Source: DATBAX01 sp963723765 (lineage in GTDB: Bacteria > Acidobacteriota > Terriglobia > Terriglobales > Acidobacteriaceae). Taken from it: a DNA stretch of 64,000 bases. The stretch's first letter is position 1; every line of letters begins with the position of its first letter. The position numbers and the translations under genes were made by a program. The stretch is from positions 186,001-250,000 of the forward strand of contig CAVRSD010000004.1 in NCBI GenBank assembly GCA_963723765.1, read 5' to 3'. This document shows positions 1 to 8,030 of this stretch, in pieces. The notes beneath the pieces were generated by a model, which ran no database searches, was not told the DNA's origin, and was given only the letters and a program-made list of their open reading frames with translations.

Positions 1-2
1 AT

Positions 3-689
3 CAATCCGACATCAGCAAGCGGATTGAGGCTTCGGCCGACGTGCTCAATGAAATTATGGCCACGCCCGACAAGGCCATTCCTGACAAAGTGATGAGTGA
101 CGCTAAATGCATCGCCGTCGTGCCTTCGATGCTCAAGTTTGCCATAGGCTTTGGCGGGAACCACGGAAAAGGCGTGGCCACCTGCAGGACGGCAAATGGC
201 TGGAGCGCTCTGGCGCCGATCACTGTTACCGGCGGAAGCTGGGGTTTGCAGCTTGGCGGCCAGGCAATCGACCTGGTCATGGTAGTCATGAATGACAATG
301 GTATGCAACATCTGCTGGCCAGCAAGTTCAAGCTTGGTGGGGAAGCATCGGCCGCGGCAGGCCCGGTGGGCCGCGATGCTGCAGCCAGCACCGACTGGAA
401 GATGCGCGCAGAGGTCTTAACCTATTCCCGGACTCGCGGGATCTTTGCCGGTATCGACTTGAATGGTTCCGCGATCACCCAGGACAAGGATGAAACTCGC
501 GTTCTCTACGGCAAGATGGTTTCTTTTGCCGACATTCTCAATGGCCAGACAGCTCCTCCGGATGACAGTGAGCCGTTCCTCGCGGCGGTGAGAAAGTATG
601 CGCATCAGGTCAACGATCAAGGGAAGGTCACCGAGCCCTCTTCTGATAAGGCGGTGGCGGCAGATCCGGCAAGCGCTGATCCCAAGTAG
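3..689 (+). CDS. SYLF/Ysc84-domain lipid-binding protein (5' end outside window)
   Basis: The reading frame is open from the first bases of the window, so the true start and any signal peptide lie upstream. The visible part reads IPDKVMSDAKCIAVVPSMLK, then a Gly-rich stretch with GKGVATCR, GGSWGLQLGGQ and a run resembling DLVMVVMNDNGMQHLL. This is the pattern of SYLF (DUF500/Ysc84) domains, which in eukaryotes bind phosphoinositides or actin; in bacteria they occur as secreted or lipoprotein-like proteins of unclear role. The C-terminal ~40 residues are hydrophilic and rich in Ala, Asp and Pro, probably a disordered tail. The next gene downstream is a BON protein, another putative membrane-associated domain. 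Family assignment is confident, function is not. Confidence 0.85.
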   Translation, partial: QSDISKRIEASADVLNEIMATPDKAIPDKVMSDAKCIAVVPSMLKFAIGFGGNHGKGVATCRTANGWSALAPITVTGGSWGLQLGGQAIDLVMVVMNDNGMQHLLASKFKLGGEASAAAGPVGRDAAASTDWKMRAEVLTYSRTRGIFAGIDLNGSAITQDKDETRVLYGKMVSFADILNGQTAPPDDSEPFLAAVRKYAHQVNDQGKVTEPSSDKAVAADPASADPK

Positions 690-709
690 TCCGAATCTAT
701 GACCAGGAC

Positions 710-738
710 AACGGTCCGGCTAACGCTCGGCCGTTTTC
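710..738 (+). terminator. Probable rho-independent terminator after the SYLF gene
   Basis: AACGGTCCGGC and GCTCGGCCGTT flank a TAAC loop, forming a stem with one mismatch and two G-T pairs, followed by TTTC. It lies about 20 bases after the SYLF stop codon. The short T run makes it only moderately convincing. Confidence 0.5.
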
Positions 739-807
739 ACTGAGATTGCAGGAACGTGTTTTGCTGTCAAGCATGAGAATAATAGAAATCAATCGAGGAG
801 AGAATCG

Positions 808-1380
808 ATGAAAGGATTGCTGATGGCTGTTCTAGCCTCTGTTCTAATCTCCAGTTGCGTGATCGCGGTGGCCCAAGATACTCCCGCCACGAGTGCTGCC
901 GGAACCCGCGGACTTGGACCAACCGGCGTGCAGAGAGTGATCAAGGAAGTTCACCATGAACTGGTCCTGCTTCCTTATTACGGAGTATTCGATAACCTGG
1001 CTTACAAGGTCGATCCCAACGGGACAGTCACTTTGCTTGGACAAGTGACTCGCCCCACACTAAAGTCGGATGCGGAATCAGCCGTAAAACGCATTGAAGG
1101 TGTGGAGCAGGTTGTAAATCAAATCGAGGTATTGCCGCTTTCCCCAGGGGATGACCGCATTCGCCGGGCCACCTATCGAGCCATCTATGCGGATGGTGCT
1201 CTAAGCCAATACGCGCTGCAGGCGGTGCCTCCGATTCACATTATCGTGAAGAACGGAAATGTCACGCTGGAAGGCGCTGTGGGCAGCCAGTTCGACAAGA
1301 CGCTGGCCGGGAGTAAAGCGAACGGCGTCTCTGGTGTGTTTTCGGTTACGAACAATTTGGTGATCGACAACGGCAAGTGA
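808..1380 (+). CDS. Secreted BON-domain protein
   Basis: 190 aa with a good ribosome binding site (GAGGAGA) seven bases before the ATG. Residues 1-23 form a signal peptide ending near IAVAQ; a Cys at residue 17 could suggest a lipoprotein, but the AQ cleavage is more typical. BON domain 1 spans about residues 65-110 (VTLLGQVTRP then VKRIEGVEQVVNQIEVLP). A second, weaker BON repeat spans about residues 138-187 (IHIIVKNGNVTLEGAV then GVFSVTNNLVI). BON domains are thought to attach to phospholipid membranes, as in OsmY. This suggests an exported envelope-maintenance protein, perhaps working with the preceding SYLF protein; the terminator between them suggests separate transcripts. Confidence 0.82.
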   Translation: MKGLLMAVLASVLISSCVIAVAQDTPATSAAGTRGLGPTGVQRVIKEVHHELVLLPYYGVFDNLAYKVDPNGTVTLLGQVTRPTLKSDAESAVKRIEGVEQVVNQIEVLPLSPGDDRIRRATYRAIYADGALSQYALQAVPPIHIIVKNGNVTLEGAVGSQFDKTLAGSKANGVSGVFSVTNNLVIDNGK

Positions 1381-1454
1381 GTGCACAGGAAAGCATAGCG
1401 ACGATAGTTTCCTGTGTTGCTTTATTTCTGATGCCAGTCACATGCCAAGTAAAC

Positions 1455-1489
1455 GGCAGGCGCCGGTGGTTTTCTTTTCGGTGCCTGCC
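1455..1489 (+). other. Stable hairpin downstream of the BON gene
   Basis: GGCAGGCGCCG (1455-1465) pairs with CGGTGCCTGCC (1479-1489) over 11 positions with one G-T pair. The loop is T-rich. There is no T run after the stem, so it is either a weak terminator or an mRNA 3'-end stabiliser. Confidence 0.45.
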
Positions 1490-1550
1490 TCCTAAACCAT
1501 CCTGAAAAGATCAAACAAATCTTAGACCGGGCAGAGGCGGGTGTTTTTTC

Positions 1551-2708
1551 ATGGAAATTGCAAATGTTGTGATCATTGGCGGGGGTATCGTCGGGTCCAG
1601 CATTGCGTATCACCTGACTGCGGCTGGCTGCAAGGATGTCGTCGTTATCGAACGCGAGACCACTCAGGGCAAGGGATCGACCGGCAAAAGTATGGGTGGA
1701 GTTCGCGCGCAATTTTCCACGCCGGTCAACATCCAAATGTCTCTCTACTCAATTCCGTTCTATGCACATTTCGACGAACAACTAGGAAATCCGGGGGGCT
1801 ACCGGCCTCAGGGATACTTGTTCTGCGCGACCAGCGAACAACACATGGCCTATTTGCGAAGCAATTATGAGCGCCAGGTGTCCTTGGGGCTGAGAGATGT
1901 CAACATCGTTACAGACGAGGATATCCAGAAGATGTTTCCGCAGTTGCGCGCGGACGATATCGTTGGCGGGAGTTTCTGCTCAACCGATGGTTTTGTCGAT
2001 CCCTACAGCGCCATGATTGGTTTTACGAGCTGGGCAGTAGAACACGGGGCCAAGCTTTGGAAGAATGCCGAAGTCATCGGAATTACACGCGACAAAGATG
2101 GAGTTTCCGGCGTGGACACAAAGCGCGGTCATATTGCTACCCGGACAATTGTGAACTGCGCCGGCGCTTGGTCGGCACAAGTCGCGAAGATGGCCGGTGT
2201 TGACCTGCCCGTCGAGCCGTTGCGGAGAATGCTGGTGCCAACCGAGCCGTTCGACCGATTTCCAAAGAGTGCACCCATGATTATTGATATGTCCAACGGG
2301 TTCCACTTCCGTCCCGAGGGGCCCGGATTCCTGCTGGCGTGGAACGATCCTGAGGAAACGCCGGGTTATAAGACGGATTTCGATCCTACGTTCGTGGAAA
2401 AAATTCTGACGCGTGCGGCAAACCGTGTGCCCATTTTCGAGGAACTTGCGGTGAATCCCAAGCGAGCCTGGGCAGGGCTTTACGAGATGACGCCCGACCA
2501 TCATCCGATTCTCGGGCCAGTGATCGGCTGTCCGGGACTATTTCTTGCGAACGGATTCAGCGGACACGGGGTCATGCATGCCCCTGCAACAGGAAAGATT
2601 CTTTCTGATCTCATTCTTACTGGGAAGTGTGCTCTCGTAGACACCTCACTCCTGAGTTTGTCCCGCTTTTCAGAAGGCCATCTAATCGAGGAAACCGCAG
2701 TGTTGTGA
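1551..2708 (+). CDS. FAD-dependent oxidoreductase, DAO / sarcosine-oxidase-beta-like family
   Basis: 385 aa, no signal peptide, so cytoplasmic. The N-terminus has the Rossmann dinucleotide motif VVIIGGGIVGSSIAYHL followed by an acidic residue after the second strand (VVVIERE), as expected for FAD. The middle contains NCAGAWSAQVAKMAG, the usual D-amino-acid-oxidase-family motif, and the C-terminus has PILGPV and ANGFSGHGVMHAPATG, which closes around the flavin. Relatives oxidise secondary or tertiary amines such as sarcosine, or D-amino acids, making H2O2 or passing electrons on. The substrate cannot be read from sequence. It lies 70 bases upstream of a glycosidase on the same strand and may share its transcript, but its link to sugar use is unclear. 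Confidence 0.82.
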   Translation: MEIANVVIIGGGIVGSSIAYHLTAAGCKDVVVIERETTQGKGSTGKSMGGVRAQFSTPVNIQMSLYSIPFYAHFDEQLGNPGGYRPQGYLFCATSEQHMAYLRSNYERQVSLGLRDVNIVTDEDIQKMFPQLRADDIVGGSFCSTDGFVDPYSAMIGFTSWAVEHGAKLWKNAEVIGITRDKDGVSGVDTKRGHIATRTIVNCAGAWSAQVAKMAGVDLPVEPLRRMLVPTEPFDRFPKSAPMIIDMSNGFHFRPEGPGFLLAWNDPEETPGYKTDFDPTFVEKILTRAANRVPIFEELAVNPKRAWAGLYEMTPDHHPILGPVIGCPGLFLANGFSGHGVMHAPATGKILSDLILTGKCALVDTSLLSLSRFSEGHLIEETAVL

Positions 2709-2757
2709 CATGACTCACACACCCGCCAACAAATGGTGGTATGGTTTTGGGATCAAA

Positions 2758-2769
2758 GTAAGCGTTTAC
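2758..2769 (+). promoter_or_regulatory. LacI-family operator-like site (GTAAGCGTTTAC)
   Basis: One base from the perfect palindrome GTAAACGTTTAC, which is close to operators of the CcpA/LacI/GalR family (central CG, TTTAC arm). The same 12 bases recur at 6887. It ends nine bases before the preferred start codon of the glycosidase at 2779, so a bound repressor could block initiation directly. Confidence 0.6.
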
Positions 2770-2778
2770 AGAAAACTC

Positions 2779-4494
2779 ATGCGCAAAACAAATTCCAATT
2801 TGCATTTAAGTGGATTGTGGCTACTGCTCTGCACCGGGCTTTTGGCCTTGCTTGCTAGTAGTAGGCTGACCGCGCAAGCGCCCCCTGCGAGTGTGTCCAT
2901 TCAGGTCAAAGCCGATCAGACAGAAGGCACGCTCAATCCCATCTGGAACTACTTTGGCTATGACGAGCCGAATTACACTTACGCTCCCGATGGGAAAAAG
3001 CTCATTGGGGAGCTGGCCTCGATGAGCTCAGTTCCAGTGCATATTCGGACCCACAATCTGTTCACTACTGGAGACGGATCATTTTCCCTGAAGTGGGGTT
3101 CCACGAACGTCTACACGGAAGATGTCAACGGCAAACCGATTTACGATTGGACGATCGTAGACCGAATCTTCGACACCTATCATGAGCTAGGCGTAAAACC
3201 GCTTGTGGAACTGGGCTTCATGCCTGCAGCCTTGTCTGTCAATCCCACGCCTTACCGGCATAATTTTCCTCAGGGGCAGATATTCACTGGTTGGACATAC
3301 CCGCCCAAGAGTTACGACAAGTGGGGAGACCTGGTGTTCCACTTTGTCCAACATTTACGCGAGAGGTATGGGGATACCGAGGCCCGAAGTTGGATGTGGG
3401 AAGTTTGGAATGAACCCGATATCCCTTATTGGAAGGGAACACCGGAAGAATACTTAAAACTTTATGATTACGCCGCTGATGCTGTCTTGCGGGCCTTGCC
3501 AGGGGCGCAAGTGGGCGGTCCTGATTCCACTGGGCCTGCCAATGACAAAGCTGCAGAGTTTTTGAGACTGTTTCTGGAACACTGTGCTCATGGGAAAAAT
3601 TACGCGACGGGAAAAATTGGAGCGCCACTGGATTTCATTAGCTTTCATCCCAAGGGGGCGCCGGTATTTGAAAACGGCCATGTCCGCATGGGAATTAGCC
3701 ATCACCTGGCGGCAATTGATCGCGGATTCAAGATTGTTGCATCCTTTCCTGAGTGGCAGAAGACGCCGATCATTCTTGGCGAATCCGATCCCGAAGGGTG
3801 CGCAGCCTGTTCTGCGCAACAGCATCCGGAGAACGCCTACAGAAATGGACCGTTGTATGCAGCTTATACGGCGACAGTTTTAGATCAGATATATACGCTC
3901 GCATCTCAGGAGAGAGTGAATTTTCAGGGCGCCGTGACTTGGGCTTTTGAATTTGAGGACCAGCCTTATTTTGCCGGCTTTCGCGATTTGGCGACCAACG
4001 GGGTCGACAAAGCGGTGTTAAATACCTTCCGCATGTTTGGGCTTCTGAATGGCGAGCGCGTTACCGTCAGTAGTAGTGGAACTGTGCCTGTACAAGAAAT
4101 GTTGAAGACCGGAGTCCGGGGTGTCCCTGACGTTAACGCGATTGCAACGAGACGCGACCACGAAATTACGATTCTCGTCTGGAACTATGAGGACAATGAT
4201 TTGCCGGCGCCGGATGCTCCCATCAACCTCGCAGTCACGGGAATTCCGGAGGCCGCGAAGACAGTTTTACTCCAACATTTTCGAGTAGATGGTACACACA
4301 GCAATGCTTATGCCGAATGGCAGAATATGGGTTCGCCAGCGCATCCTTCAGCCGATCAACAGAGCCGTTTGGAAGATGCAGGGCAGTTGCAATTGTTGGG
4401 TTCTCCGCAATGGATGGCAGCGAAAGAAGGCCAAATGAAGCTCAACTTTTCGCTGCCCCGGCAGGGACTCTCGCTGCTACGGATCGCATGGTGA
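2779..4494 (+). CDS. Secreted GH39-like glycoside hydrolase (beta-xylosidase-type)
   Basis: 571 aa from ATG 2779. An ATG at 2710 in the same frame would put 23 hydrophilic residues before the signal peptide, so 2779 is preferred; its residues 1-33 (LWLLLCTGLLALLASSRLTAQ region) are a clear signal peptide. The TIM-barrel core carries VWNEPDIPYW, where E212 is the likely acid/base, and IILGESDPEG, where E335 is the likely nucleophile, matching the clan GH-A arrangement of GH39 beta-xylosidases and iduronidases. A beta-rich C-terminal domain follows after about residue 410. It ends 11 bases from the convergent mutarotase gene. A LacI-type operator overlaps its translation start. Substrate is inferred to be a xylose- or similar pentose-containing glycan. 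Confidence 0.78.
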   Translation: MRKTNSNLHLSGLWLLLCTGLLALLASSRLTAQAPPASVSIQVKADQTEGTLNPIWNYFGYDEPNYTYAPDGKKLIGELASMSSVPVHIRTHNLFTTGDGSFSLKWGSTNVYTEDVNGKPIYDWTIVDRIFDTYHELGVKPLVELGFMPAALSVNPTPYRHNFPQGQIFTGWTYPPKSYDKWGDLVFHFVQHLRERYGDTEARSWMWEVWNEPDIPYWKGTPEEYLKLYDYAADAVLRALPGAQVGGPDSTGPANDKAAEFLRLFLEHCAHGKNYATGKIGAPLDFISFHPKGAPVFENGHVRMGISHHLAAIDRGFKIVASFPEWQKTPIILGESDPEGCAACSAQQHPENAYRNGPLYAAYTATVLDQIYTLASQERVNFQGAVTWAFEFEDQPYFAGFRDLATNGVDKAVLNTFRMFGLLNGERVTVSSSGTVPVQEMLKTGVRGVPDVNAIATRRDHEITILVWNYEDNDLPAPDAPINLAVTGIPEAAKTVLLQHFRVDGTHSNAYAEWQNMGSPAHPSADQQSRLEDAGQLQLLGSPQWMAAKEGQMKLNFSLPRQGLSLLRIAW

Positions 4495-4505
4495 CTATGT
4501 GCAAT

Positions 4506-5699
4506 CTATTTGCTGGCAGGCGGTGTGAATAATTCCAACCGCACCCGCCACGTAAGAGAATGACCGGGCTCCAATAAAACCATTCCTGTATCTGTTTTGC
4601 CCCAAATACTGTTGTAAGGATCAGCCAGGTTGACCTGCGGTTCCACGACGATCACGTTCCGGTCGGGGGGTGCATAGACTTGGAACGCTTTCACTTCTGG
4701 CGACAATGAAACGATGCGCAGCCCGTATCCCGCGGCTGGATCAGTAATCTCGACAGCAGCGTTTCCATCCTTATCATGCTGGATGTCGAGGAAATTATCG
4801 TCCATGAACAAGGTGCCAAGCGCAGTGCCGCCGGGAGCGGTAAAGTCGTAAGGCGTGCCCTTGACTGGTTCAATCTTGCCGGTGGGTACTACGTCATCAT
4901 AGTTATTGACCAATGCCCGCTGGTCAGCAGGTACGTACAGCCGCGCCTGCTCCCGCATCCCGCTGGGAAAAACGAACCAGGGATGGAACGCCATGCCCAT
5001 GGGCAGAGGTTCTTTCCCGACATTCTTCGCCGTCAGGTCGATTTCCAGCGTGTCATCTTTCAGTACTGTCTTGACCGAGACGTCGGTCTTGGACAGCCAG
5101 TGGCCGCCAAAATCTCCGCCATGAAACAGGGCTGAAACCCTGGATTCTTTAGCTCCATTCTTTTCGTGAACGTCGGTAAACTTTGCCGACAAAATCAGGC
5201 CGTGCATGGCCAGGACTTCCGCCCCCGGATTCTTTCCGTGCCAATTCGCGGGCAGGGACACAGTCTTTCCGGCGATGTTGGTCGTGATGGTTTTTCCATC
5301 CGCGGATAACTTGCCACGAATCCGGTTTGCATAGGGCAGCAGCAATCCTGCGCCTACCTGGAAACCCTTGTTGCCAAATTCGTCGTCGCCCTCATCGAGA
5401 GTTTTCTTTTCTTCGGAAAGGGAAGCGGGATTGAGCAGACTCACCTCGCCCTTGCCGGGAAGGTACGCCCTGAGTTGTAGCAAGTTCATACCGCGTCCGG
5501 GCGCAATCGTGGCATCCAGAAAATGTGGCTTCTCCTTGTCGTTGGAGGCCGGACGTTGCAAGGTGATAACGGGCTCCCCGCCAATCGAAACTGGGGCAGA
5601 TTGAGCCGAGGACGGTACCTGTGCCGTTGAAAGGATCGAGGAGAACAACACAAAGAGCGCAATCGAAGACATTCGCAAAGAATTAGCCGAGATTTTCAT
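4506..5699 (-). CDS. Exported aldose 1-epimerase (mutarotase)-like protein
   Basis: 397 aa. The first 27 residues (SSIALFVLFSSILSTAQ) are a signal peptide, unusual because galactose mutarotases are mostly cytoplasmic. The body has mutarotase-type features: LLPYANRIRGKLS near residue 104 (the sugar-binding N-R motif), then HGLILSAKFTDVH in place of the usual HG-L-R segment, and FHPWF at about residue 243 matching the NHxYF-type motif carrying a catalytic His. Near the end, VQVNLADPYN and GHSLTWRVRL match the family C-terminus. It would interconvert alpha and beta sugar anomers in the periplasm, feeding a stereospecific transporter. A LacI-type operator lies 95 bases upstream. The exact sugar is unknown; it could also be a non-catalytic relative. 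Confidence 0.75.
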   Translation of the reverse strand: MKISANSLRMSSIALFVLFSSILSTAQVPSSAQSAPVSIGGEPVITLQRPASNDKEKPHFLDATIAPGRGMNLLQLRAYLPGKGEVSLLNPASLSEEKKTLDEGDDEFGNKGFQVGAGLLLPYANRIRGKLSADGKTITTNIAGKTVSLPANWHGKNPGAEVLAMHGLILSAKFTDVHEKNGAKESRVSALFHGGDFGGHWLSKTDVSVKTVLKDDTLEIDLTAKNVGKEPLPMGMAFHPWFVFPSGMREQARLYVPADQRALVNNYDDVVPTGKIEPVKGTPYDFTAPGGTALGTLFMDDNFLDIQHDKDGNAAVEITDPAAGYGLRIVSLSPEVKAFQVYAPPDRNVIVVEPQVNLADPYNSIWGKTDTGMVLLEPGHSLTWRVRLELFTPPASK

Positions 5700-5793
5700 A
5701 GGGGGACTCGAAGAAAACCAAGTAGGTTTGTAACAAAATTATTACCGAGACAAATACCGATTCAAAACCCGAAAAATCATACCATAAGGGGGA

Positions 5794-5805
5794 GAAAACG
5801 TTTAC
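5794..5805 (+). promoter_or_regulatory. LacI-family operator-like site (GAAAACGTTTAC)
   Basis: Eleven of twelve positions match GTAAACGTTTAC. It lies 95 bases upstream of the mutarotase start and 84 bases after the end of the sugar-binding protein gene, in a 189-base AT-rich gap. It would serve the mutarotase promoter. Confidence 0.6.
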
Positions 5806-5888
5806 CCAAACAACCTCTGTTTCAAGTACTAAACCAATTCGCCATAACATAATTTTCAAATACGTCTGACAAGCGTTGTTTCCGCCAT

Positions 5889-6809
5889 TTAATGATCAAA
5901 CGAATATCGGTTCCTCGCGCTTAATTCATTGATGGGCGGGAAGGACGCTGCAACCGTGAAGGTATGCGCAGGAGGTTGAATTTTGGATCGAATTGCCGCA
6001 GTTAGCATTTCAAGGGCTTGCCCTGTCATAGGGGGGGTCACCACCGTGGCAGCCAGAGTTCCACGTTGCACGTATGCCTGTCCTTTGCTGGGAACGCCGT
6101 CGCAACCGGTAAATGGTAGATTCAACATGCGCTCACGCTCACTACCCTCGACCGACTCCTGGATTGCTCTTCTTGCCCCCAGCGCCATAGCGTCATTCTG
6201 GCAACCCACCACCGCAATTTTTAGTTCCTTGGACGTGGACAAACGCAACCAGGACTTTACCGCGTTATAGGCTCCCGTCTCCGTCCAGTCACCCTTGAGC
6301 GCTTTCACGGCGATATCCGGACGCTTCACGCCAAGCATGCCAATGGTTCTTTCCCGCGCCGCCTCACTTGTAGATGGGCCTTCCACATAGAGCACATTGC
6401 CGCCTCCCGGCATCAGCGCGTTAAATTGTTCCCCCTGGGTGCGTCCAACGCTCTCATTATCGGAACCGAGGCTGAATACTGGACAGGAACACTTGCGGCG
6501 AAGTTCGCTAACATAGTCAACCGTGCGATTGAGCACCACCCATCCAATTCCGGCGAGGGCTGCGGCGTTCGCAACCTGGGGCATGGCGGTGCCGACCGGC
6601 TCGACGACGATGGCGTCAGGACGCAAATCCGGTGAGACCTGTATAGCTTGGACGAGCTGGAGGCTTTGGTTTACTCCGTCATTTTCGGCATAAATAATCT
6701 TAAGGTCAAGATCAAGTTTGTGTGCTGTTGTCTCCGCAACTGCAGCCTGCTCTTGCTGGAAATCATTGTCTTGGGTGATGAGTGCGACAAGAACGGAAAG
6801 TTTTTTCAT
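5889..6809 (-). CDS. Sugar-binding protein of the periplasmic-binding-protein-like I fold, no signal peptide
   Basis: 306 aa, good ribosome binding site (AGGGGGTT). The sequence follows ribose-binding / LacI-core proteins: KLSVLVALITQDNDFQQEQ at the start, DAIVVEPVGT, GWVVLNRTVDY, GGNVLYVEGPSTSEAARERTIGML, IAVVGCQNDAMALGARRA and a final FTGCDGVPSKGQAYVQRGTLAATV. There is no signal peptide, lipobox or helix-turn-helix, and no ABC ATPase or permease gene nearby. It is therefore neither a standard transport binding protein nor a LacI regulator. A cytoplasmic sugar sensor or partner protein is possible, as is a gene whose secretion signal was lost. Two LacI-type operators lie 78 and 134 bases upstream, so it appears to have its own regulated promoter. 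Confidence 0.75.
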   Translation of the reverse strand: MKKLSVLVALITQDNDFQQEQAAVAETTAHKLDLDLKIIYAENDGVNQSLQLVQAIQVSPDLRPDAIVVEPVGTAMPQVANAAALAGIGWVVLNRTVDYVSELRRKCSCPVFSLGSDNESVGRTQGEQFNALMPGGGNVLYVEGPSTSEAARERTIGMLGVKRPDIAVKALKGDWTETGAYNAVKSWLRLSTSKELKIAVVGCQNDAMALGARRAIQESVEGSERERMLNLPFTGCDGVPSKGQAYVQRGTLAATVVTPPMTGQALEMLTAAIRSKIQPPAHTFTVAASFPPINELSARNRYSFDH

Positions 6810-6886
6810 GAACCCCCTAGGTGTTTCCTCGAGCCTAATGACATTTGGTTGTGCTCTTCAAAATCGAGCGATCTCCTAAATCGCTG

Positions 6887-6898
6887 GTAAGCGTTTAC
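6887..6898 (+). promoter_or_regulatory. LacI-family operator-like site (GTAAGCGTTTAC)
   Basis: Identical over 12 bases, and over the flanking AG, to the site at 2758. It lies 78 bases upstream of the sugar-binding protein start. Confidence 0.62.
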
Positions 6899-6942
6899 AG
6901 CGGCAGCCGAATTTTAGCGCAAGACCTAAATCATCCCTGCCA

Positions 6943-6954
6943 TAAAACGTTTAC
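6943..6954 (+). promoter_or_regulatory. Second LacI-family operator-like site (TAAAACGTTTAC)
   Basis: Ten of twelve positions match GTAAACGTTTAC and the central AAACGTTT is a perfect palindrome. Centre-to-centre it is 56 bases from the site at 6887, which would allow looping or cooperative binding upstream of the sugar-binding protein gene. Confidence 0.52.
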
Positions 6955-6964
6955 TCTCTCGGGG

Positions 6965-7015
6965 CAGTCAGGGGAATGGCAGTCTTGGTAACTGAGGGGC
7001 GAAATGCCCTGACTG
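6965..7015 (-). other. Inverted repeat just after the ROK kinase gene
   Basis: CAGTCAGGG (6965-6973) and CCCTGACTG (7007-7015) are perfect 9-base arms around a 33-base loop. On the minus strand this follows the ROK stop codon by 16 bases, but no T run follows, so it may protect the mRNA end rather than terminate transcription. Confidence 0.4.
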
Positions 7016-7031
7016 AAGGGCCAGGATCGAT

Positions 7032-8006
7032 TTAACAGAGTGCTGCCCCACCAGCGATGCCGGCATCCGCGCCGTAACGTGCCAGTAACAGCGGAATCTC
7101 TGTGGCGCGTGAATTCACGCAATACTTCTGAATCTGCCTGCGAATTTCGTCGAAGGATGAACTCAGCATGGTCGCCACTCCGCCGCCTAGAATCATCACA
7201 TCGGGTTCCAGCAAATCCACAATGTTACTCAGCCAGAGAGACACTACTTCAACCGTTTCCTGTAAAACTTCCTGGGCGATCGGATCACCGCTTTCATAGG
7301 CTTGTCCCACGATCTCAGCGGTGACAGCTTCGATGTTCCCTTGAGCCAAATCTCGCATGGCCGATCCAGCCTTTGATCCAGCAACCATGGATGAAAGTTT
7401 CTCTCTGGCTCTTTTCGCGATAGCCGTACCGGAGGCCAGTATCTCAATACAACCGGGTTTGCCGCAATTGCAGCGTGGACCACGATAATCGATGCTCACG
7501 TGCCCACCCTCGGCTGCGGCACCAGTACGACCGTGGTATATGCGTCCGTCAAATACAATGCCGCTTCCAATTCCGGTGCCGATGCAGGAATAGAAGACAT
7601 TGCGATAGCCTCGTCCAGCGCCCCATTGGGCCTCGGCCAGTGCAGCCGCATTGGCGTCGTTATCGATCTTGACTGGCACTCTATAGATTTTCGCCAGTTC
7701 GTCCGCTAAAGGAAAATTCCGCCAGCAAGGGAGGTTGGGAGGATTAATCACCACGCCCGTATTCGGATCGAGCGGCCCTGGCGCACAGACACCAATAGCT
7801 CGGATGGTAGTCTTCGGCGTACTCGCGAACAGGGAATCAATGGCAGATCTTACGGCTGCAAACCCGGCAGCTGCGTCCCCGTTGGCAATCATCGGGGTAC
7901 GAGTCTGATATCTGATTTCCCCGTCTGCAGAGACGATCCCGGCGGCAACCTTGGTGCCACCGACATCGACACCAATGACGAGCTCATCTTTTTGCGCCGC
8001 TTGCAC
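7032..8006 (-). CDS. ROK-family sugar kinase (glucokinase type)
   Basis: 324 aa starting at GTG with a CGGAGA ribosome binding site. The N-terminus has IGVDVGGTKVAAGIV, the phosphate-binding loop of the ASKHA fold. IDNDANAAALAE carries the catalytic Asp. GGHVSIDYRGPRCNCGKPGC is the ROK zinc motif (His plus CxCGxxGC). GGGVA follows near residue 270. There is no N-terminal helix-turn-helix, so it is a kinase rather than a NagC/XylR-type repressor. It would phosphorylate glucose or a related hexose in the cytoplasm. It lies 24 bases after the FucP-type transporter in the same direction, so the two form a transport-and-phosphorylation operon. Confidence 0.9.
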   Translation of the reverse strand: MQAAQKDELVIGVDVGGTKVAAGIVSADGEIRYQTRTPMIANGDAAAGFAAVRSAIDSLFASTPKTTIRAIGVCAPGPLDPNTGVVINPPNLPCWRNFPLADELAKIYRVPVKIDNDANAAALAEAQWGAGRGYRNVFYSCIGTGIGSGIVFDGRIYHGRTGAAAEGGHVSIDYRGPRCNCGKPGCIEILASGTAIAKRAREKLSSMVAGSKAGSAMRDLAQGNIEAVTAEIVGQAYESGDPIAQEVLQETVEVVSLWLSNIVDLLEPDVMILGGGVATMLSSSFDEIRRQIQKYCVNSRATEIPLLLARYGADAGIAGGAALC

Positions 8007-8030
8007 GATTCTCCGAATGCCGATGTCTGA

